Below, one piece after another: positions 8,182 to 18,039 of a stretch of 64,000 nt of DNA. The notes beneath the pieces were generated by a model. It did not search any database. It saw only the letters and a program-made list of their open reading frames with translations, and was not told the DNA's origin. The translations under genes were made by a program, and so were the position numbers. Numbering within the stretch: the first letter of the stretch is position 1; every line of letters begins with the position of its first letter. The stretch comes from Lachnospiraceae bacterium (GTDB taxonomy: Bacteria; Bacillota; Clostridia; Lachnospirales; Lachnospiraceae). Location: the NCBI GenBank assembly GCA_016283575.1, contig JAEEND010000007.1:372001-436000 (forward strand). Reading direction: 5' to 3'.

Positions 8182-11100
8182 ATGCGAAATGCAGTTGACG
8201 GAATTTTATCGGGAAAATTCAATTACGAAAAGGGCACCCTTGAATTCTCTACTCTGAGGATCGAACTGTCACTGCGCCCTGATGAGGTATATACCGGAAG
8301 CTTTACCATTTCCGCAAAGCCCGGACGCCTTGCGGAAGGCCGTGTATCATCGAGGGATATAAGGCTTGAACTCCTGACGGAATCCTTCTCGGGAGAGACT
8401 TCGGAAATCGGTTATTCCGTTTCCGCCAGAGGTATGGAAGAGGGAGACGTATACCAGGGAGAAATCTATATTATTTCTAATCAGGGGGAATATTATATTC
8501 CCTATGTTGTATCGGTGGTTCCCGAAAATATCGATACAAGTCTCGGAAGCATCAGAAATCTGTTCCATTTTGCCAATTTAGCAAAGTCCAACTGGGATGA
8601 AGCGGTCAAGCTTTTCTACACCGACGAATTCTTAAGTGTATTTACCGGTAATGACAAGCAATATCTTCGCGCCTACAGAGGCCTTTCAAAGTATTTCGGC
8701 AATGAACAGAATGTTGAAGAATTCCTTATAAATATCAATAAAAAACACGCTGTGGAATATGTAGTGGAGCGTGATTACATAACCCTTACGGAATATGATT
8801 CGGTAAGGGAAGAATATATCCAGATAACCAGAAACGGCTGGGGCTATACTTACTTAAACGTACGCTCCGACTGTGATTTCCTGGAATTAAGCAGTACAGA
8901 GATCACCGATGATGATTTTCTCGGTAACTTCTTAAGCTATGCAGTTACCATTGATCCTTCAAAGCTTCATGGCGGCTGCAATTACGGTTCCGTTCATTTC
9001 TTCAATGCATTTACTGAATTTTACGTAGACTTCTGCGTTGACTGCTCCGGCGTTATGAAGGAAGAAGTATCAAAGAGCGTTGAATCAAAATATCTCTCCT
9101 CCGAAATGCTGATCCTTTATCAGGCATTACGTGCCAAAGAGATCACACCGGATACATATATTGCCGAGAATAAGAAGCTTGCGGAGCGATTCGGCGTTAT
9201 TCTTGACGGAAAAGTAGTAACAGGACTTTACAAAGCTCAGTCCCTTATAAATGAAGAACGATATAACGAAGCAAAGTGGCTTCTTGATAAGGCTGCGGAT
9301 GCAATACATGAAAAGGGCTTAACAGGCCATGCCGTCTGGGCTTTCTATCTGTATTTAACAACTCTTTGCAACCGTGACGAAGAATATATCGATTCGGTGA
9401 CTGAAGAGGTGGCCAAGATCTATGATAAAAATCCTGCGGAATGGCGTGTAGCCTGGATGCTTTTGTATCTTTCCGCAGATTATGCAAAGAGCCCTTCCAA
9501 GAAATGGCTCTTTATAGAGGAACAGCTTGAAAGAAACTGCCACAGTCCCATGTTCTATATTGAAGCCATGAACATGATAAGGAACAATCCGGCTCTTCTT
9601 ACAAAGCTTACGTATCTTGAGATCGAAGTACTGAGATACGGCGCCAAAAAGGGCTTACTTACTCCGGATATTGTAAGTCAGCTCACCTATCTTGTTTCAA
9701 AAGAAAAGATTTTTAAAGAAAGCATTCTTTTTCTTTTGGAAAAGTGCTATGAAGTGGACGGAAGCGACCGGACACTTGCATTGATCGCCGAATATCTCAT
9801 AAAGGGCGACAAGACCGGCCCTAAGTATTTTAAGTGGTACGCAGCGGCAGTTGAAAAGAATTTACGAGTTACCAAGCTTTTTGAATACTACATGATGTCG
9901 GTGGATCTTTCCGAAGAGATTGAGATCCCCAAGATGGTCTATATGTATTTTTCGTATCAGAGCGCTTTAGACTGGCAGTATACGGCATATCTTTATGCGC
10001 GGGTCATCCACAGAAGAGAAGAATATGCAGATATTTTCTTAAGCTACAAGGATGATATCGAACGCTTCTGTATCGAAGAAATACAAAATGAGCATATGAA
10101 TCGTGATCTTGCTGTTATATACAGGTTCATGCTTCCCCAGATCAATCTTACGGAAGAGCTGGCGAGAAAGGCATCAAAGCTTATTTTCATTAACAGGATC
10201 AGGATAAGCAACCCTCAGATCACCAAGGTCATCATCTATCAGGAACATGAATGCGCCGAAACCATAATTCCCATTGTGAACGGCGAAGCCTATGCTCCCA
10301 TTTACAACAAGGATTACACCATTCTTTTTGAGGACGGTCTTTCAAACAGATACATGGTAAGCGTTGACTATGAGATCGAAAAGCTCATGGTTCCCGGTAA
10401 GATCGCATCAATGGTACTTCCCTTTGTGAAGGACAGCCTCGAATTAAATGTATATGCCTGTGAATGCAGCTCTGAAATGGTGGAGATCCGCAACGAGACC
10501 AAGGATAAATATCGCATGATCATGAATTCTTCGGAGATTGAGGAAGAATACAAATCCGAAATCCGTGAAAAGCTCATGACCTATTATTATGACAATGATG
10601 ATATCAGAGATCTTGACGATCTTCTTTCAAAGCTTGATCCCCGTCATATGCAAAAGAACGAGAGAGCATTAAGCTGTAAGTATCTGATACTCAGAGGCAT
10701 GTTTGACAAGGCCCTTGACTGGATATCTTCCTATGGCGATTCAGGCATGGACGTAAAGGATCTTATCAGGCTTTGCTCCAAGCTTATTCTCCGTAATGAA
10801 TATGTGGAGGATAAAGAACTTTTAAGAATCTCGGCATCGGTTTTCTTCCGCGGAAAATATGATGATATCCTTCTTAAATATCTGGCAATGCACTATAACG
10901 GCATGACCAGAGACATGCGTAAGATATTTAATGCCGCAGAGAATTTTGATATTGATCTCGGCAAGCTCTGCGAAAGAATGCTGGTCCAGATGCTTTACAC
11001 CGGTTATTTCGTGCCGGAGCGTGTAAAGATCTATCAGAAATATGTACAAAGCGGCGCGGATATGGACATCCGTATGGCGGTGCTTGCACAGTGTTCTTTT

Positions 11101-11748
11101 GAATTCTTCGTAAAAGAGCAGCTTATGGAAGAAGCGGTATTTGAAGAGATCGCAAGGGTTAAATCCATGGGTGAAGAAATCGCGGATGTTTCAAAGCTTG
11201 CTTATGTCAAATTCTATTCGGAAGAAAAGAATCTGATAAACGCAGAGATCATGGAGAACATTACGGAATTCATCAATGATCTTTTGGCGAAGGGAATATA
11301 TATGTCCTTCTTCAAGGAGTTTGTTGAAAAAGGCAGTACGGGCGTGGACAGATATTCCGATAAGACCATTATCGAATACAAATCGGAGCCCGGTGCCAAA
11401 GTATATATTCATTACATAATCGAAGGCGACGAAGATATAAGGGCCGAATATGTTACGGAAGAAATGCATGAAATGTTCGGCGGCGTTTTCGCTAAATCCT
11501 TCATTCTCTTCTTTGGTGAGAATCTTCAGTATTACGTAACGGAAGAGCGTGACGGAGAAGAACTTCTGACCGAAAGCGGCAGCGTCCAGAAGAGCGATAT
11601 CAGTAACGAGGCCGTTGATTCAAAATTCAACAGGATCAACGATATCGTAATTGCAAAGACACTTCAGGACTATGATACGGTTGACAGCCTTCTTTACGAA
11701 TATAAAAAGCAGGAATACCTGACACACAGATTATTTAAATTGCAGTAA
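8182..11748 (+). CDS. DUF5717 family protein, very large, function unknown
   Basis: 1188 residues, no signal peptide and no clear membrane helix, so probably cytoplasmic. Residues about 1-115 look like a beta-sandwich (STLRIELSLRPDEVYTGSF, then GDVYQGEIYIISNQGEYYIP). A long mostly helical region follows with repeat-like segments rich in Tyr and Leu, then a further beta-rich part near residues 690-760 (QITKVIIYQEHECAE, ILFEDGLSNRYMVSV), more helix, and a mixed C-terminus. I recognise it as the DUF5717 type found in Lachnospiraceae; no activity is known to me. It opens a four-gene cluster whose next gene starts 14 bases later and whose later genes overlap. The upstream SD is weak (AGGGCGG, 11 bases before ATG). 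Confidence 0.75.
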   Translation: MRNAVDGILSGKFNYEKGTLEFSTLRIELSLRPDEVYTGSFTISAKPGRLAEGRVSSRDIRLELLTESFSGETSEIGYSVSARGMEEGDVYQGEIYIISNQGEYYIPYVVSVVPENIDTSLGSIRNLFHFANLAKSNWDEAVKLFYTDEFLSVFTGNDKQYLRAYRGLSKYFGNEQNVEEFLININKKHAVEYVVERDYITLTEYDSVREEYIQITRNGWGYTYLNVRSDCDFLELSSTEITDDDFLGNFLSYAVTIDPSKLHGGCNYGSVHFFNAFTEFYVDFCVDCSGVMKEEVSKSVESKYLSSEMLILYQALRAKEITPDTYIAENKKLAERFGVILDGKVVTGLYKAQSLINEERYNEAKWLLDKAADAIHEKGLTGHAVWAFYLYLTTLCNRDEEYIDSVTEEVAKIYDKNPAEWRVAWMLLYLSADYAKSPSKKWLFIEEQLERNCHSPMFYIEAMNMIRNNPALLTKLTYLEIEVLRYGAKKGLLTPDIVSQLTYLVSKEKIFKESILFLLEKCYEVDGSDRTLALIAEYLIKGDKTGPKYFKWYAAAVEKNLRVTKLFEYYMMSVDLSEEIEIPKMVYMYFSYQSALDWQYTAYLYARVIHRREEYADIFLSYKDDIERFCIEEIQNEHMNRDLAVIYRFMLPQINLTEELARKASKLIFINRIRISNPQITKVIIYQEHECAETIIPIVNGEAYAPIYNKDYTILFEDGLSNRYMVSVDYEIEKLMVPGKIASMVLPFVKDSLELNVYACECSSEMVEIRNETKDKYRMIMNSSEIEEEYKSEIREKLMTYYYDNDDIRDLDDLLSKLDPRHMQKNERALSCKYLILRGMFDKALDWISSYGDSGMDVKDLIRLCSKLILRNEYVEDKELLRISASVFFRGKYDDILLKYLAMHYNGMTRDMRKIFNAAENFDIDLGKLCERMLVQMLYTGYFVPERVKIYQKYVQSGADMDIRMAVLAQCSFEFFVKEQLMEEAVFEEIARVKSMGEEIADVSKLAYVKFYSEEKNLINAEIMENITEFINDLLAKGIYMSFFKEFVEKGSTGVDRYSDKTIIEYKSEPGAKVYIHYIIEGDEDIRAEYVTEEMHEMFGGVFAKSFILFFGENLQYYVTEERDGEELLTESGSVQKSDISNEAVDSKFNRINDIVIAKTLQDYDTVDSLLYEYKKQEYLTHRLFKLQ

Positions 11749-11762
11749 TAAACGGGGACAAA

Positions 11763-13067
11763 ATGGCCTTTTATGAAAACGAACGGACAACTAAATATCA
11801 GGGCGAATACGTAATAGGCTTTGACCTTACCGACACCTATTCCCAGATAAGCTTTGGCTCCACCGAAAGCGAAGAGGTCAATTCTTTTTCAATGATCGCC
11901 GGAGGCGACGATTATCTGATTCCCACGATCCTTTATAAAAGACGTGAAGTAAGTCAGTGGTATGTGGGAAAAGAAGCTTTAAACAAGCCTCAGGCCGACG
12001 GATTCATAGTGGATAAGCTTGTGACTAAAGCTCTTGAAACGGATGAAATCGTCATTGGTGAAGAAACTTATCGGGTTTCCGCCCTCATTGCGCTTTTCAT
12101 GAAGAGACTTCTCTCCATGGTTAATTACTATGCGCCTTTAAACAAGGTGGCATCCGTAATGATCACCGTGGATGCCCTTAATGACCGGATCATTAAGACT
12201 CTGACGGAAGCCGTTAAGTCTCTGGGACTTAAGACTGAAAATATTTATTTCCAGAATCATATGGAAAGCTTTTATTTCTATACCATCTACCAGCCCCGAG
12301 AATTGTGGAACAGAGAAGTTCTTTTGGTTGATTTTACTTCCGATGTGGTTAAGACCTATCGAATGGAATGTAATAACAGAACCACTCCCATTGTGGCATT
12401 TATCGATCCCGAGGTATATTCAAACATTTATACAGCGGGCATACAGGAAATGCTTCCCGATACCCGGGATGCAAAGCGCCTTGATGAAGAATTGCTCCTT
12501 AAGTTAAATGATACCATGCATGGTCGTGTATTCAGTTCCGTATATTTCGTCGGAACTTCCTTCAGACAGGATATCTTCAAGGAATCCGTAAAGTATCTCT
12601 GCCAAAAGGGCCGTGTATTTGAAGGAAACAATTTATATGCAAAGGGAGCGTGTTACGGTGCCAAGAATAAGATCGTAAAGACCATTCTTTCCGAAAGCCA
12701 TGTATTCTTAGGTAATGATAAGCTTAAATCCAATGTTGGAATAAATGTCCTTAACCGTGGTGAAAAAGCATATCTGCCCTTACTTGATGCAGGAGTTAAC
12801 TGGTTCGAAGCCAAAAAAGAATGTGATCTTTACCTGAATCTCGGCAATAAACTTTCTTTTGTGGTAACTCCCCTGACCGGTAAAAATCCGGAAGTTGTGG
12901 ATATTACTCTTTTCGATCTTCCTAAGAGACCGCAGAAAGCCACGAGGATCCACTTAAATATCGAAATGATCGCGGAATCAAAGATGCAGGTCAAGATAAA
13001 GGATTTAGGTTTCGGTGAATTGTTCCCGGCCTCCGACATTGAATGGAATGAGGTGATTAATCTGTGA
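11763..13067 (+). CDS. DUF5716 family protein, Hsp70/actin-fold (ASKHA)-like
   Basis: 434 residues, cytoplasmic. The sequence follows the order of an Hsp70 nucleotide-binding domain in degenerate form: VIGFDLTDTYSQISF (19-31) resembles the phosphate-1 motif GIDLGTTNS; VLLVDFTSDVVKTYRM (about 185) sits where phosphate-2 (DLGGGTFDVS) belongs; VYFVGTSFRQDIF (about 260) followed by LYAKGACYGAK resembles the adenosine motif and the helix after it. The key glycines are partly lost, so it may bind nucleotide weakly or act as a pseudo-ATPase. A beta-rich tail follows (about 330-434), as in Hsp70 substrate domains. The next gene overlaps its stop by 4 bases. DUF5716 assignment is from memory; the Hsp70 likeness is my reading. 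Confidence 0.7.
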   Translation: MAFYENERTTKYQGEYVIGFDLTDTYSQISFGSTESEEVNSFSMIAGGDDYLIPTILYKRREVSQWYVGKEALNKPQADGFIVDKLVTKALETDEIVIGEETYRVSALIALFMKRLLSMVNYYAPLNKVASVMITVDALNDRIIKTLTEAVKSLGLKTENIYFQNHMESFYFYTIYQPRELWNREVLLVDFTSDVVKTYRMECNNRTTPIVAFIDPEVYSNIYTAGIQEMLPDTRDAKRLDEELLLKLNDTMHGRVFSSVYFVGTSFRQDIFKESVKYLCQKGRVFEGNNLYAKGACYGAKNKIVKTILSESHVFLGNDKLKSNVGINVLNRGEKAYLPLLDAGVNWFEAKKECDLYLNLGNKLSFVVTPLTGKNPEVVDITLFDLPKRPQKATRIHLNIEMIAESKMQVKIKDLGFGELFPASDIEWNEVINL

Positions 13068-13921
13068 ACCGAGTTCTTATGGTTGTGGGCGAAGTTGCAA
13101 AGAAGCCCTATTATTTTGACAAGATATATTTGAATATATATACGGCAGAAGAGCTTTGCTACTGCCTTTATGAGAATGCCTTTCTGCTTGACAGGGATAT
13201 TGTAAATAAAAAGCTTGCCGACTGGATTAATTCGGAGCTTAAGCTTCCGGATCTTGCAAGAGATCTCTATGCTCTTATCAATCAGAATGCCAATATCAGT
13301 TCTTTTGTAGGCTGCATTCTTTCTTACGTAGGATACTATTCCGCGGATGAAATAGAAAAGGCGGAAAGCATTTTAAGGATCAACGTAACCCTCAATGTCT
13401 TTGAGAAATGGAAGGCAAAAGCAGATTTTCTTTATGAGAATAAGCACTATCTTCTGGCTATTTCAGAATACGAGCACGTGCTTTCAACCGTTTCTGAGGA
13501 TGAATTCAAGTTACGAAGTGAAATCTATAACAATATGGGAGTCACCTATATGGCCATAAGCCTCTACGAAGCTGCAATGAACTGTTTCCTTAAGGCATAT
13601 GAGATAGATAATAACGAGCTTGCATATAAGCATTATCTAACGGCAAAAAGGCTCAGGCTTTCAGAGGATGACTATATTAAATTTGTGGCAGAGGATGAAA
13701 GTTCCTATCGCATGAGTATTCCCATCGAAGGAGAACTGGAAGACGCGAAGCGTGAATTTGAAGACTCCGACGAAGCAAGAAGATTAAAACAGCTCTGCGA
13801 ATTGAAGGATAATGAAGAAGCCCGACTCTACTATGAAGAGATCGCGGTTATTACGGAGAAACTTAAAGCAGACTACAGAGATGTGGTACTTGAAGCAGAC
13901 AAAGCGGGTATATATCAGTGA
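13064..13921 (+). CDS. TPR-containing protein of the DUF5716/DUF5717 cluster
   Basis: 285 residues, cytoplasmic, no catalytic motif seen. The N-terminal 120 residues are helical and unlike named families known to me. Residues about 120-205 carry tetratricopeptide-like helices (KADFLYENKHYLLAISEYEH, then IYNNMGVTYMAISLYEAAMN and CFLKAYEIDNNELAYKHY), usual for protein-protein contact. The C-terminus is a charged helix. The GTG start at 13064 overlaps the previous stop as GTGA, a sign of translational coupling, so it is probably made in step with the Hsp70-like protein and could be its partner. Confidence 0.7.
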   Translation: MNRVLMVVGEVAKKPYYFDKIYLNIYTAEELCYCLYENAFLLDRDIVNKKLADWINSELKLPDLARDLYALINQNANISSFVGCILSYVGYYSADEIEKAESILRINVTLNVFEKWKAKADFLYENKHYLLAISEYEHVLSTVSEDEFKLRSEIYNNMGVTYMAISLYEAAMNCFLKAYEIDNNELAYKHYLTAKRLRLSEDDYIKFVAEDESSYRMSIPIEGELEDAKREFEDSDEARRLKQLCELKDNEEARLYYEEIAVITEKLKADYRDVVLEADKAGIYQ

Positions 13922-15081
13922 GTTTATTTGACTTTTTCAGAAAAAGAAAGCCGACAAATGAAGAATATGAAGAAGATGCATGGGACAAGATCCAAAATGA
14001 GCGTGACAGCCTGAACATGCATGATCCTGCCGTGCGTGAAAGCTATGTGAGAAACTGCCTTGAACAGATGAAGGAATCTTCCAACGAGCTTGATCGCATA
14101 AGCGGGGAATATGCTCTTGTAACGGGTTATCTTACGGACATGGAAGAGATCGAAGCTCTAAAGGGCGATAAAAAGACTTCCATGGAAAGGATCGCAAAGC
14201 ACCTTCACGACCTTAAAAACGAGCGTGACAGCTTTAATATCAATCCCGATGCCATGACCAATGTGGAATATGAGCGCATGGAAAAAATGGCGGATGACGC
14301 TCCCGACGGCATTAAAAAGTTAAAAGAAGAAGAATCCTACCGCGATAAGGTTAAGAATGATCTCAAGCGTTTAGATAAAGAAAGAAAGGCTTATAAGATC
14401 AGAAAGCATGAGGTTTCCGCTTCAATTGAGAACTATCGGGGAGTGGCTACAATAACCATGGTGGCGGCAGCAGTTCTTGTTGTAATTCTTTTTCTTTTGC
14501 AAGTTTTGTTGAAATTTGATGTAACTGTGGGTTATTATATAGCCGTTGCGGTCACAGCCGTGTCCCTTACGGTGATATATGTGAAATACACCGATTTTAT
14601 TTCCGAAAAGAAGAGAGTCGAGAATACGATAAACGAACTGATCCTTCTTGAAAATAAAGTAAAGATCCGGTATGTGAACAACCGAAACCTGTTAGATTAC
14701 TTATATTCAAAGTTTGACGTATCTTCCGCCGAAGAGCTCGATAAGCTCTACTCCCGTTTCTTAAAGGAGAAGGATGACAGAAGGCGTCTGGAACGTAACG
14801 AAGCGATCTACAGCGATGAAAAGACAAAGCTTTTGACCATACTTCGCACCATTGACATAAGGGATCCCGAAGTGTGGATGCATCACACAGATGCTTTATA
14901 TGATAAAAAAGAAATGGTGGAGATCCGCCATGACTTAATAGGCAGAAGACAGAAACTTCGTAAGCAGATGGAGTACAACGAACAGATCGCTCTTGAAGCC
15001 AGCGATGAAATTAAAGCCATCATTAACGAGTATCCTCAGTATGCTGATGAGCTGATGGAACTTGTGAATACATATGAGTAA
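13918..15081 (+). CDS. coiled-coil protein with two membrane helices, unknown function
   Basis: 387 residues. Residues 1-170 are a charged, heptad-like helical region; two hydrophobic segments (about 176-198 and 204-222) form a membrane hairpin; residues 225-387 are again charged and helical. Both ends should face the cytoplasm. No enzyme motif is seen. It starts at GTG 13918 inside the previous stop (GTGA overlap). As the only membrane protein of the four-gene cluster, it is the likely anchor that brings the DUF5717, Hsp70-like and TPR proteins to the membrane; that role is inference. purB begins 12 bases later with its own strong SD. Confidence 0.65.
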   Translation: MSLFDFFRKRKPTNEEYEEDAWDKIQNERDSLNMHDPAVRESYVRNCLEQMKESSNELDRISGEYALVTGYLTDMEEIEALKGDKKTSMERIAKHLHDLKNERDSFNINPDAMTNVEYERMEKMADDAPDGIKKLKEEESYRDKVKNDLKRLDKERKAYKIRKHEVSASIENYRGVATITMVAAAVLVVILFLLQVLLKFDVTVGYYIAVAVTAVSLTVIYVKYTDFISEKKRVENTINELILLENKVKIRYVNNRNLLDYLYSKFDVSSAEELDKLYSRFLKEKDDRRRLERNEAIYSDEKTKLLTILRTIDIRDPEVWMHHTDALYDKKEMVEIRHDLIGRRQKLRKQMEYNEQIALEASDEIKAIINEYPQYADELMELVNTYE

Positions 15082-15093
15082 GGAGATTTTTTT

Positions 15094-16527
15094 ATGCCCA
15101 CAGATGTTTATCAGAGCCCGCTTTCAGAGCGTTACGCCAGCAAGGAGATGCAGTATATCTTTTCTCCCGACATGAAATTCCGTACTTGGAGAAGATTATG
15201 GATCGCTCTTGCGGAAACCGAAAAGGAATTGGGACTTCCCATTACCGAAGAACAGATCGAAGAATTAAAAGCTCACAAGGATGACATTAACTATGAAGAG
15301 GCCAAGGCCCGTGAAAAAATAGTTCGTCACGACGTTATGAGCCATGTATATGCCTACGGTCTTCAGTGCCCCAAGGCAAAGGGTATCATCCACCTCGGCG
15401 CCACCAGCTGCTACGTAGGTGACAATACGGATATCATCGTAATGAATGAGGCGCTCAGCCTTGTTAAAAAGAAACTGGTAAACGTTATCAAAGAACTCTC
15501 AGAGTTTGCGGACAGTAACAAAGCGGTTCCCACTCTTGCATTTACTCATTTCCAGCCCGCTCAGCCCACAACCGTAGGTAAGAGAGCGACCCTCTGGACT
15601 CAGGAATTCTTAATGGATCTTGAAGATCTTGAATATGTCCAGTCCACTTTAAAGTTACTCGGTTCCAAGGGTACCACAGGTACACAGGCATCCTTCCTTG
15701 AACTTTTTGAAGGTGACCAGGAAAAGATTGATAAGATCGATCCCATGATCGCGGAAAAGATGGGCTTCAAGGCATGTTACCCCGTATCCGGTCAGACCTA
15801 TTCAAGAAAGGTCGATACCAGAGTCATGAACATCCTCGCAGGCATTGCTGCCAGCGCTCACAAGATGAGTAACGATATAAGACTTTTACAGCATTTGAAA
15901 GAAGTTGAAGAGCCCTTCGAAAAGACACAGATCGGTTCTTCTGCAATGGCATATAAGAGAAATCCCATGCGTTCCGAAAGAATCGCTTCTTTATCAAGAT
16001 ATGTAATGATCGATGCTCTCAACCCTGCCATCACATCAGCTACCCAGTGGTTTGAACGTACACTTGATGACTCAGCCAATAAGCGTCTGTCCATTCCCGA
16101 AGGATTCCTTGCCATCGACGGTATCCTTGATCTTTGCTTAAATGTTGTAGACGGACTTGTTGTTTATCCCAAGGTAATCAACAAGCACTTAATGGCAGAG
16201 CTTCCTTTCATGGCAACAGAAAATATCATGATGGATGCTGTTAAAGCCGGCGGCGACAGACAGGAGCTTCATGAAAAGATCCGTACCCTTTCAATGGAAG
16301 CAGGAAAGAATGTTAAAGAAAACGGTCTCGACAATAACCTTCTTACACTTATTGCCAACGACGAATCCTTCAACATGTCTGAAGAAGATCTCATGAAGAC
16401 CATGGATCCTGCCAAGTATGTTGGTCGTGCAAAAGAACAGACAGAGAAATTTATTAAAGATGTAGTTAATCCCGTAATCGAAAGCCACAAGGATTTACTT
16501 GGTGTTAAGGCTGAGATTAATGTATAA
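15094..16527 (+). CDS. purB: adenylosuccinate lyase
   Basis: Cleaves adenylosuccinate to AMP and SAICAR to AICAR in purine synthesis; cytosolic tetramer. 477 residues. The fumarase/aspartase superfamily signature is GSSAMAYKRNPMRSERI at about 287-303, with GATSCYVGDNTDI and TLAFTHFQPAQPTTVGKRA earlier in the chain. ATG at 15094 follows AAGGAG. No other purine gene is near, so it is probably carried by its own transcript or by readthrough from the preceding cluster. Confidence 0.96.
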   Translation: MPTDVYQSPLSERYASKEMQYIFSPDMKFRTWRRLWIALAETEKELGLPITEEQIEELKAHKDDINYEEAKAREKIVRHDVMSHVYAYGLQCPKAKGIIHLGATSCYVGDNTDIIVMNEALSLVKKKLVNVIKELSEFADSNKAVPTLAFTHFQPAQPTTVGKRATLWTQEFLMDLEDLEYVQSTLKLLGSKGTTGTQASFLELFEGDQEKIDKIDPMIAEKMGFKACYPVSGQTYSRKVDTRVMNILAGIAASAHKMSNDIRLLQHLKEVEEPFEKTQIGSSAMAYKRNPMRSERIASLSRYVMIDALNPAITSATQWFERTLDDSANKRLSIPEGFLAIDGILDLCLNVVDGLVVYPKVINKHLMAELPFMATENIMMDAVKAGGDRQELHEKIRTLSMEAGKNVKENGLDNNLLTLIANDESFNMSEEDLMKTMDPAKYVGRAKEQTEKFIKDVVNPVIESHKDLLGVKAEINV

Positions 16528-16538
16528 GGTTTTTTGAA

Positions 16539-17399
16539 ATGATTAAAAACGTAGTATTTGATATAGGTAATGTCTTAACCGACTTTGACTGGAGAGGGCA
16601 TTATGAAAAATGCGGCATGGATGAAGAAACGGTGGAACGAGTTGCCAATGCCACGGTCCGCACAAAAGAATGGAATGAAATAGACCGGGGCGTCATGACC
16701 GACGAAGAAGTCCTTGACCTCTTTATCAAGAATGACCCGGAGATGGAAGACTGGATCAGAAAGATGTTTTCCAATATTTCCACCATGCTGTATCAGAAAG
16801 AATATGCAAAGGGCTGGATCATCGACTTACAGAAGAGAGGCTACAAGGTATACTGCCTTTCCAACATGTCCGATAAGGCAGTGAAGGAGTGCTACGACGC
16901 GCTTAACTTCCTTGAGATCGTGAACGGATTTATCTTAAGCTGCAACGTAAAGCTTATTAAACCCGATGAAGCTATCTATAGAAAACTTTTTGAAACCTAT
17001 GATCTTAAGCCGGAAGAATGTGTATTCATCGACGATCTGCAGAGAAATATCGATGCGGGTGAGGCTCTCGGCATGAAAGGCATTCTTTTTACCGATCTAA
17101 AGACTGCGGTACAGAAACTGTCAGAGCTTGATACAATAGAAAAGCATCCTGAAATAAAGACCTATTCAAAGCCCCAGCGTATAGCTGCCATGGCAACGGT
17201 TGTATTGCTTTTATTTATGTACCTGCTCACCCTTGTATTTTCACTCTTTAAAAGTTCCTTTGCCAGAACAGGTTTTTTCTTATGCCTGGGCGCTACAATA
17301 ATCGTACCTGTTTTTGCCTGGGTATGTCTCTGGATCATGGGACTTCTTAAAAAGAAACATACAATAGCAAGCTTTGACTTATTTGAAAATATGAAATAA
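16539..17399 (+). CDS. HAD-superfamily hydrolase with C-terminal membrane tail
   Basis: Residues 1-190 are a HAD-IA phosphatase-like domain: motif I FDIGNVLTDFDW, motif II CLSNMS, motif III lysine region SCNVKLIKPDEAIY, and motif IV FIDDLQRNIDAG. Motif I reads DIGNV, so the second Asp of the usual DxD is Gly-Asn, as in the YihX/epoxide-hydrolase-like branch. Residues 205-270 add two hydrophobic helices (MATVVLLLFMYLLTLVFSLF and the next about 25 residues on), which normal HAD-IA proteins of about 200 residues lack. It should therefore be tethered to the membrane. Substrate unknown. It follows purB by 11 bases. Confidence 0.8.
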   Translation: MIKNVVFDIGNVLTDFDWRGHYEKCGMDEETVERVANATVRTKEWNEIDRGVMTDEEVLDLFIKNDPEMEDWIRKMFSNISTMLYQKEYAKGWIIDLQKRGYKVYCLSNMSDKAVKECYDALNFLEIVNGFILSCNVKLIKPDEAIYRKLFETYDLKPEECVFIDDLQRNIDAGEALGMKGILFTDLKTAVQKLSELDTIEKHPEIKTYSKPQRIAAMATVVLLLFMYLLTLVFSLFKSSFARTGFFLCLGATIIVPVFAWVCLWIMGLLKKKHTIASFDLFENMK

Positions 17400-17402
17400 G
17401 AT

Positions 17403-17431
17403 TTGCATTAGAAGTATTAATATGCTAAACT
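17403..17431 (+). promoter_or_regulatory. promoter of the SEC-C gene
   Basis: TTGCAT (17403-17408), 17 bases, TAAACT (17426-17431), 28 bases before the start codon at 17460. Same -10 form as the candidate htpG promoter. Confidence 0.55.
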
Positions 17432-17459
17432 ACGCCTTGTAAATTTTGGAGGAATAAAT

Positions 17460-17972
17460 ATGGCACAGACTTTACTTGAAAAGTGGAGAAAAACCGCTTA
17501 CAACGAAAACGCTGACAGAAATGAATTACAGAAGCTTTGGAATGACTATTTTGAAAAAGAAAAAGGCATCTATGCAAAGCTTTTAAAGAATCCCGACGAA
17601 GTGGTAACAGGCACCGTTGCGGAACTTGCTAAGAAATATAAAGTTACACAGATGATCATGACCGGATTTCTTGACGGTATCAATGATTCACTTGTAAAGC
17701 CCAACCCCATCGAAACCATGGAAGCTGATACAGAAGTTAATTTAGGTTTCGACAAAGAGCTTTTATATAAGAACATGGTTGCAGCAGGCGCTGACTGGCT
17801 TTACGGCCTTGAAGAGTGGAATGCGATCTTCGATGAAGACAAGCAGAAGGCTCTTTACAAAGAACAGAAGGCTTCCATGACAGTAAGAAAAGAAGCAAAG
17901 GTATATCCCAACGATCCCTGCCCTTGCGGAAGCGGCAAGAAATATAAGAAGTGCTGCGGTAAGAACGCTTAA
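17460..17972 (+). CDS. SEC-C metal-binding domain protein
   Basis: 170 residues, cytoplasmic. The C-terminus is a SEC-C zinc-binding motif, [19 protein letters not shown], as found at the end of SecA and in many small proteins. The N-terminal 140 residues are helical and acidic, related to short clostridial proteins of unknown role. SD GGAGG is placed 7 bases before ATG. It is followed directly by the infC leader, with no terminator of its own visible, so transcripts could run into the attenuator at 18133. Function unknown; SEC-C often marks contact with ribosomes or translocation proteins. Confidence 0.8.
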   Translation: MAQTLLEKWRKTAYNENADRNELQKLWNDYFEKEKGIYAKLLKNPDEVVTGTVAELAKKYKVTQMIMTGFLDGINDSLVKPNPIETMEADTEVNLGFDKELLYKNMVAAGADWLYGLEEWNAIFDEDKQKALYKEQKASMTVRKEAKVYPNDPCPCGSGKKYKKCCGKNA

Positions 17973-18004
17973 GCCACAGTATTTTACTAAATTAAAAAAA
18001 TCTG

Positions 18005-18033
18005 TTGACACATTGAAAAGTATGTGTTAACTT
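18005..18033 (+). promoter_or_regulatory. infC operon promoter
   Basis: TTGACA (18005-18010), 17 bases, TAACTT (18028-18033). The consensus -35 and ideal spacing make it a strong sigma-A type promoter. It places a leader of about 175 bases before infC. Confidence 0.75.
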
Positions 18034-18039
18034 AACTTA

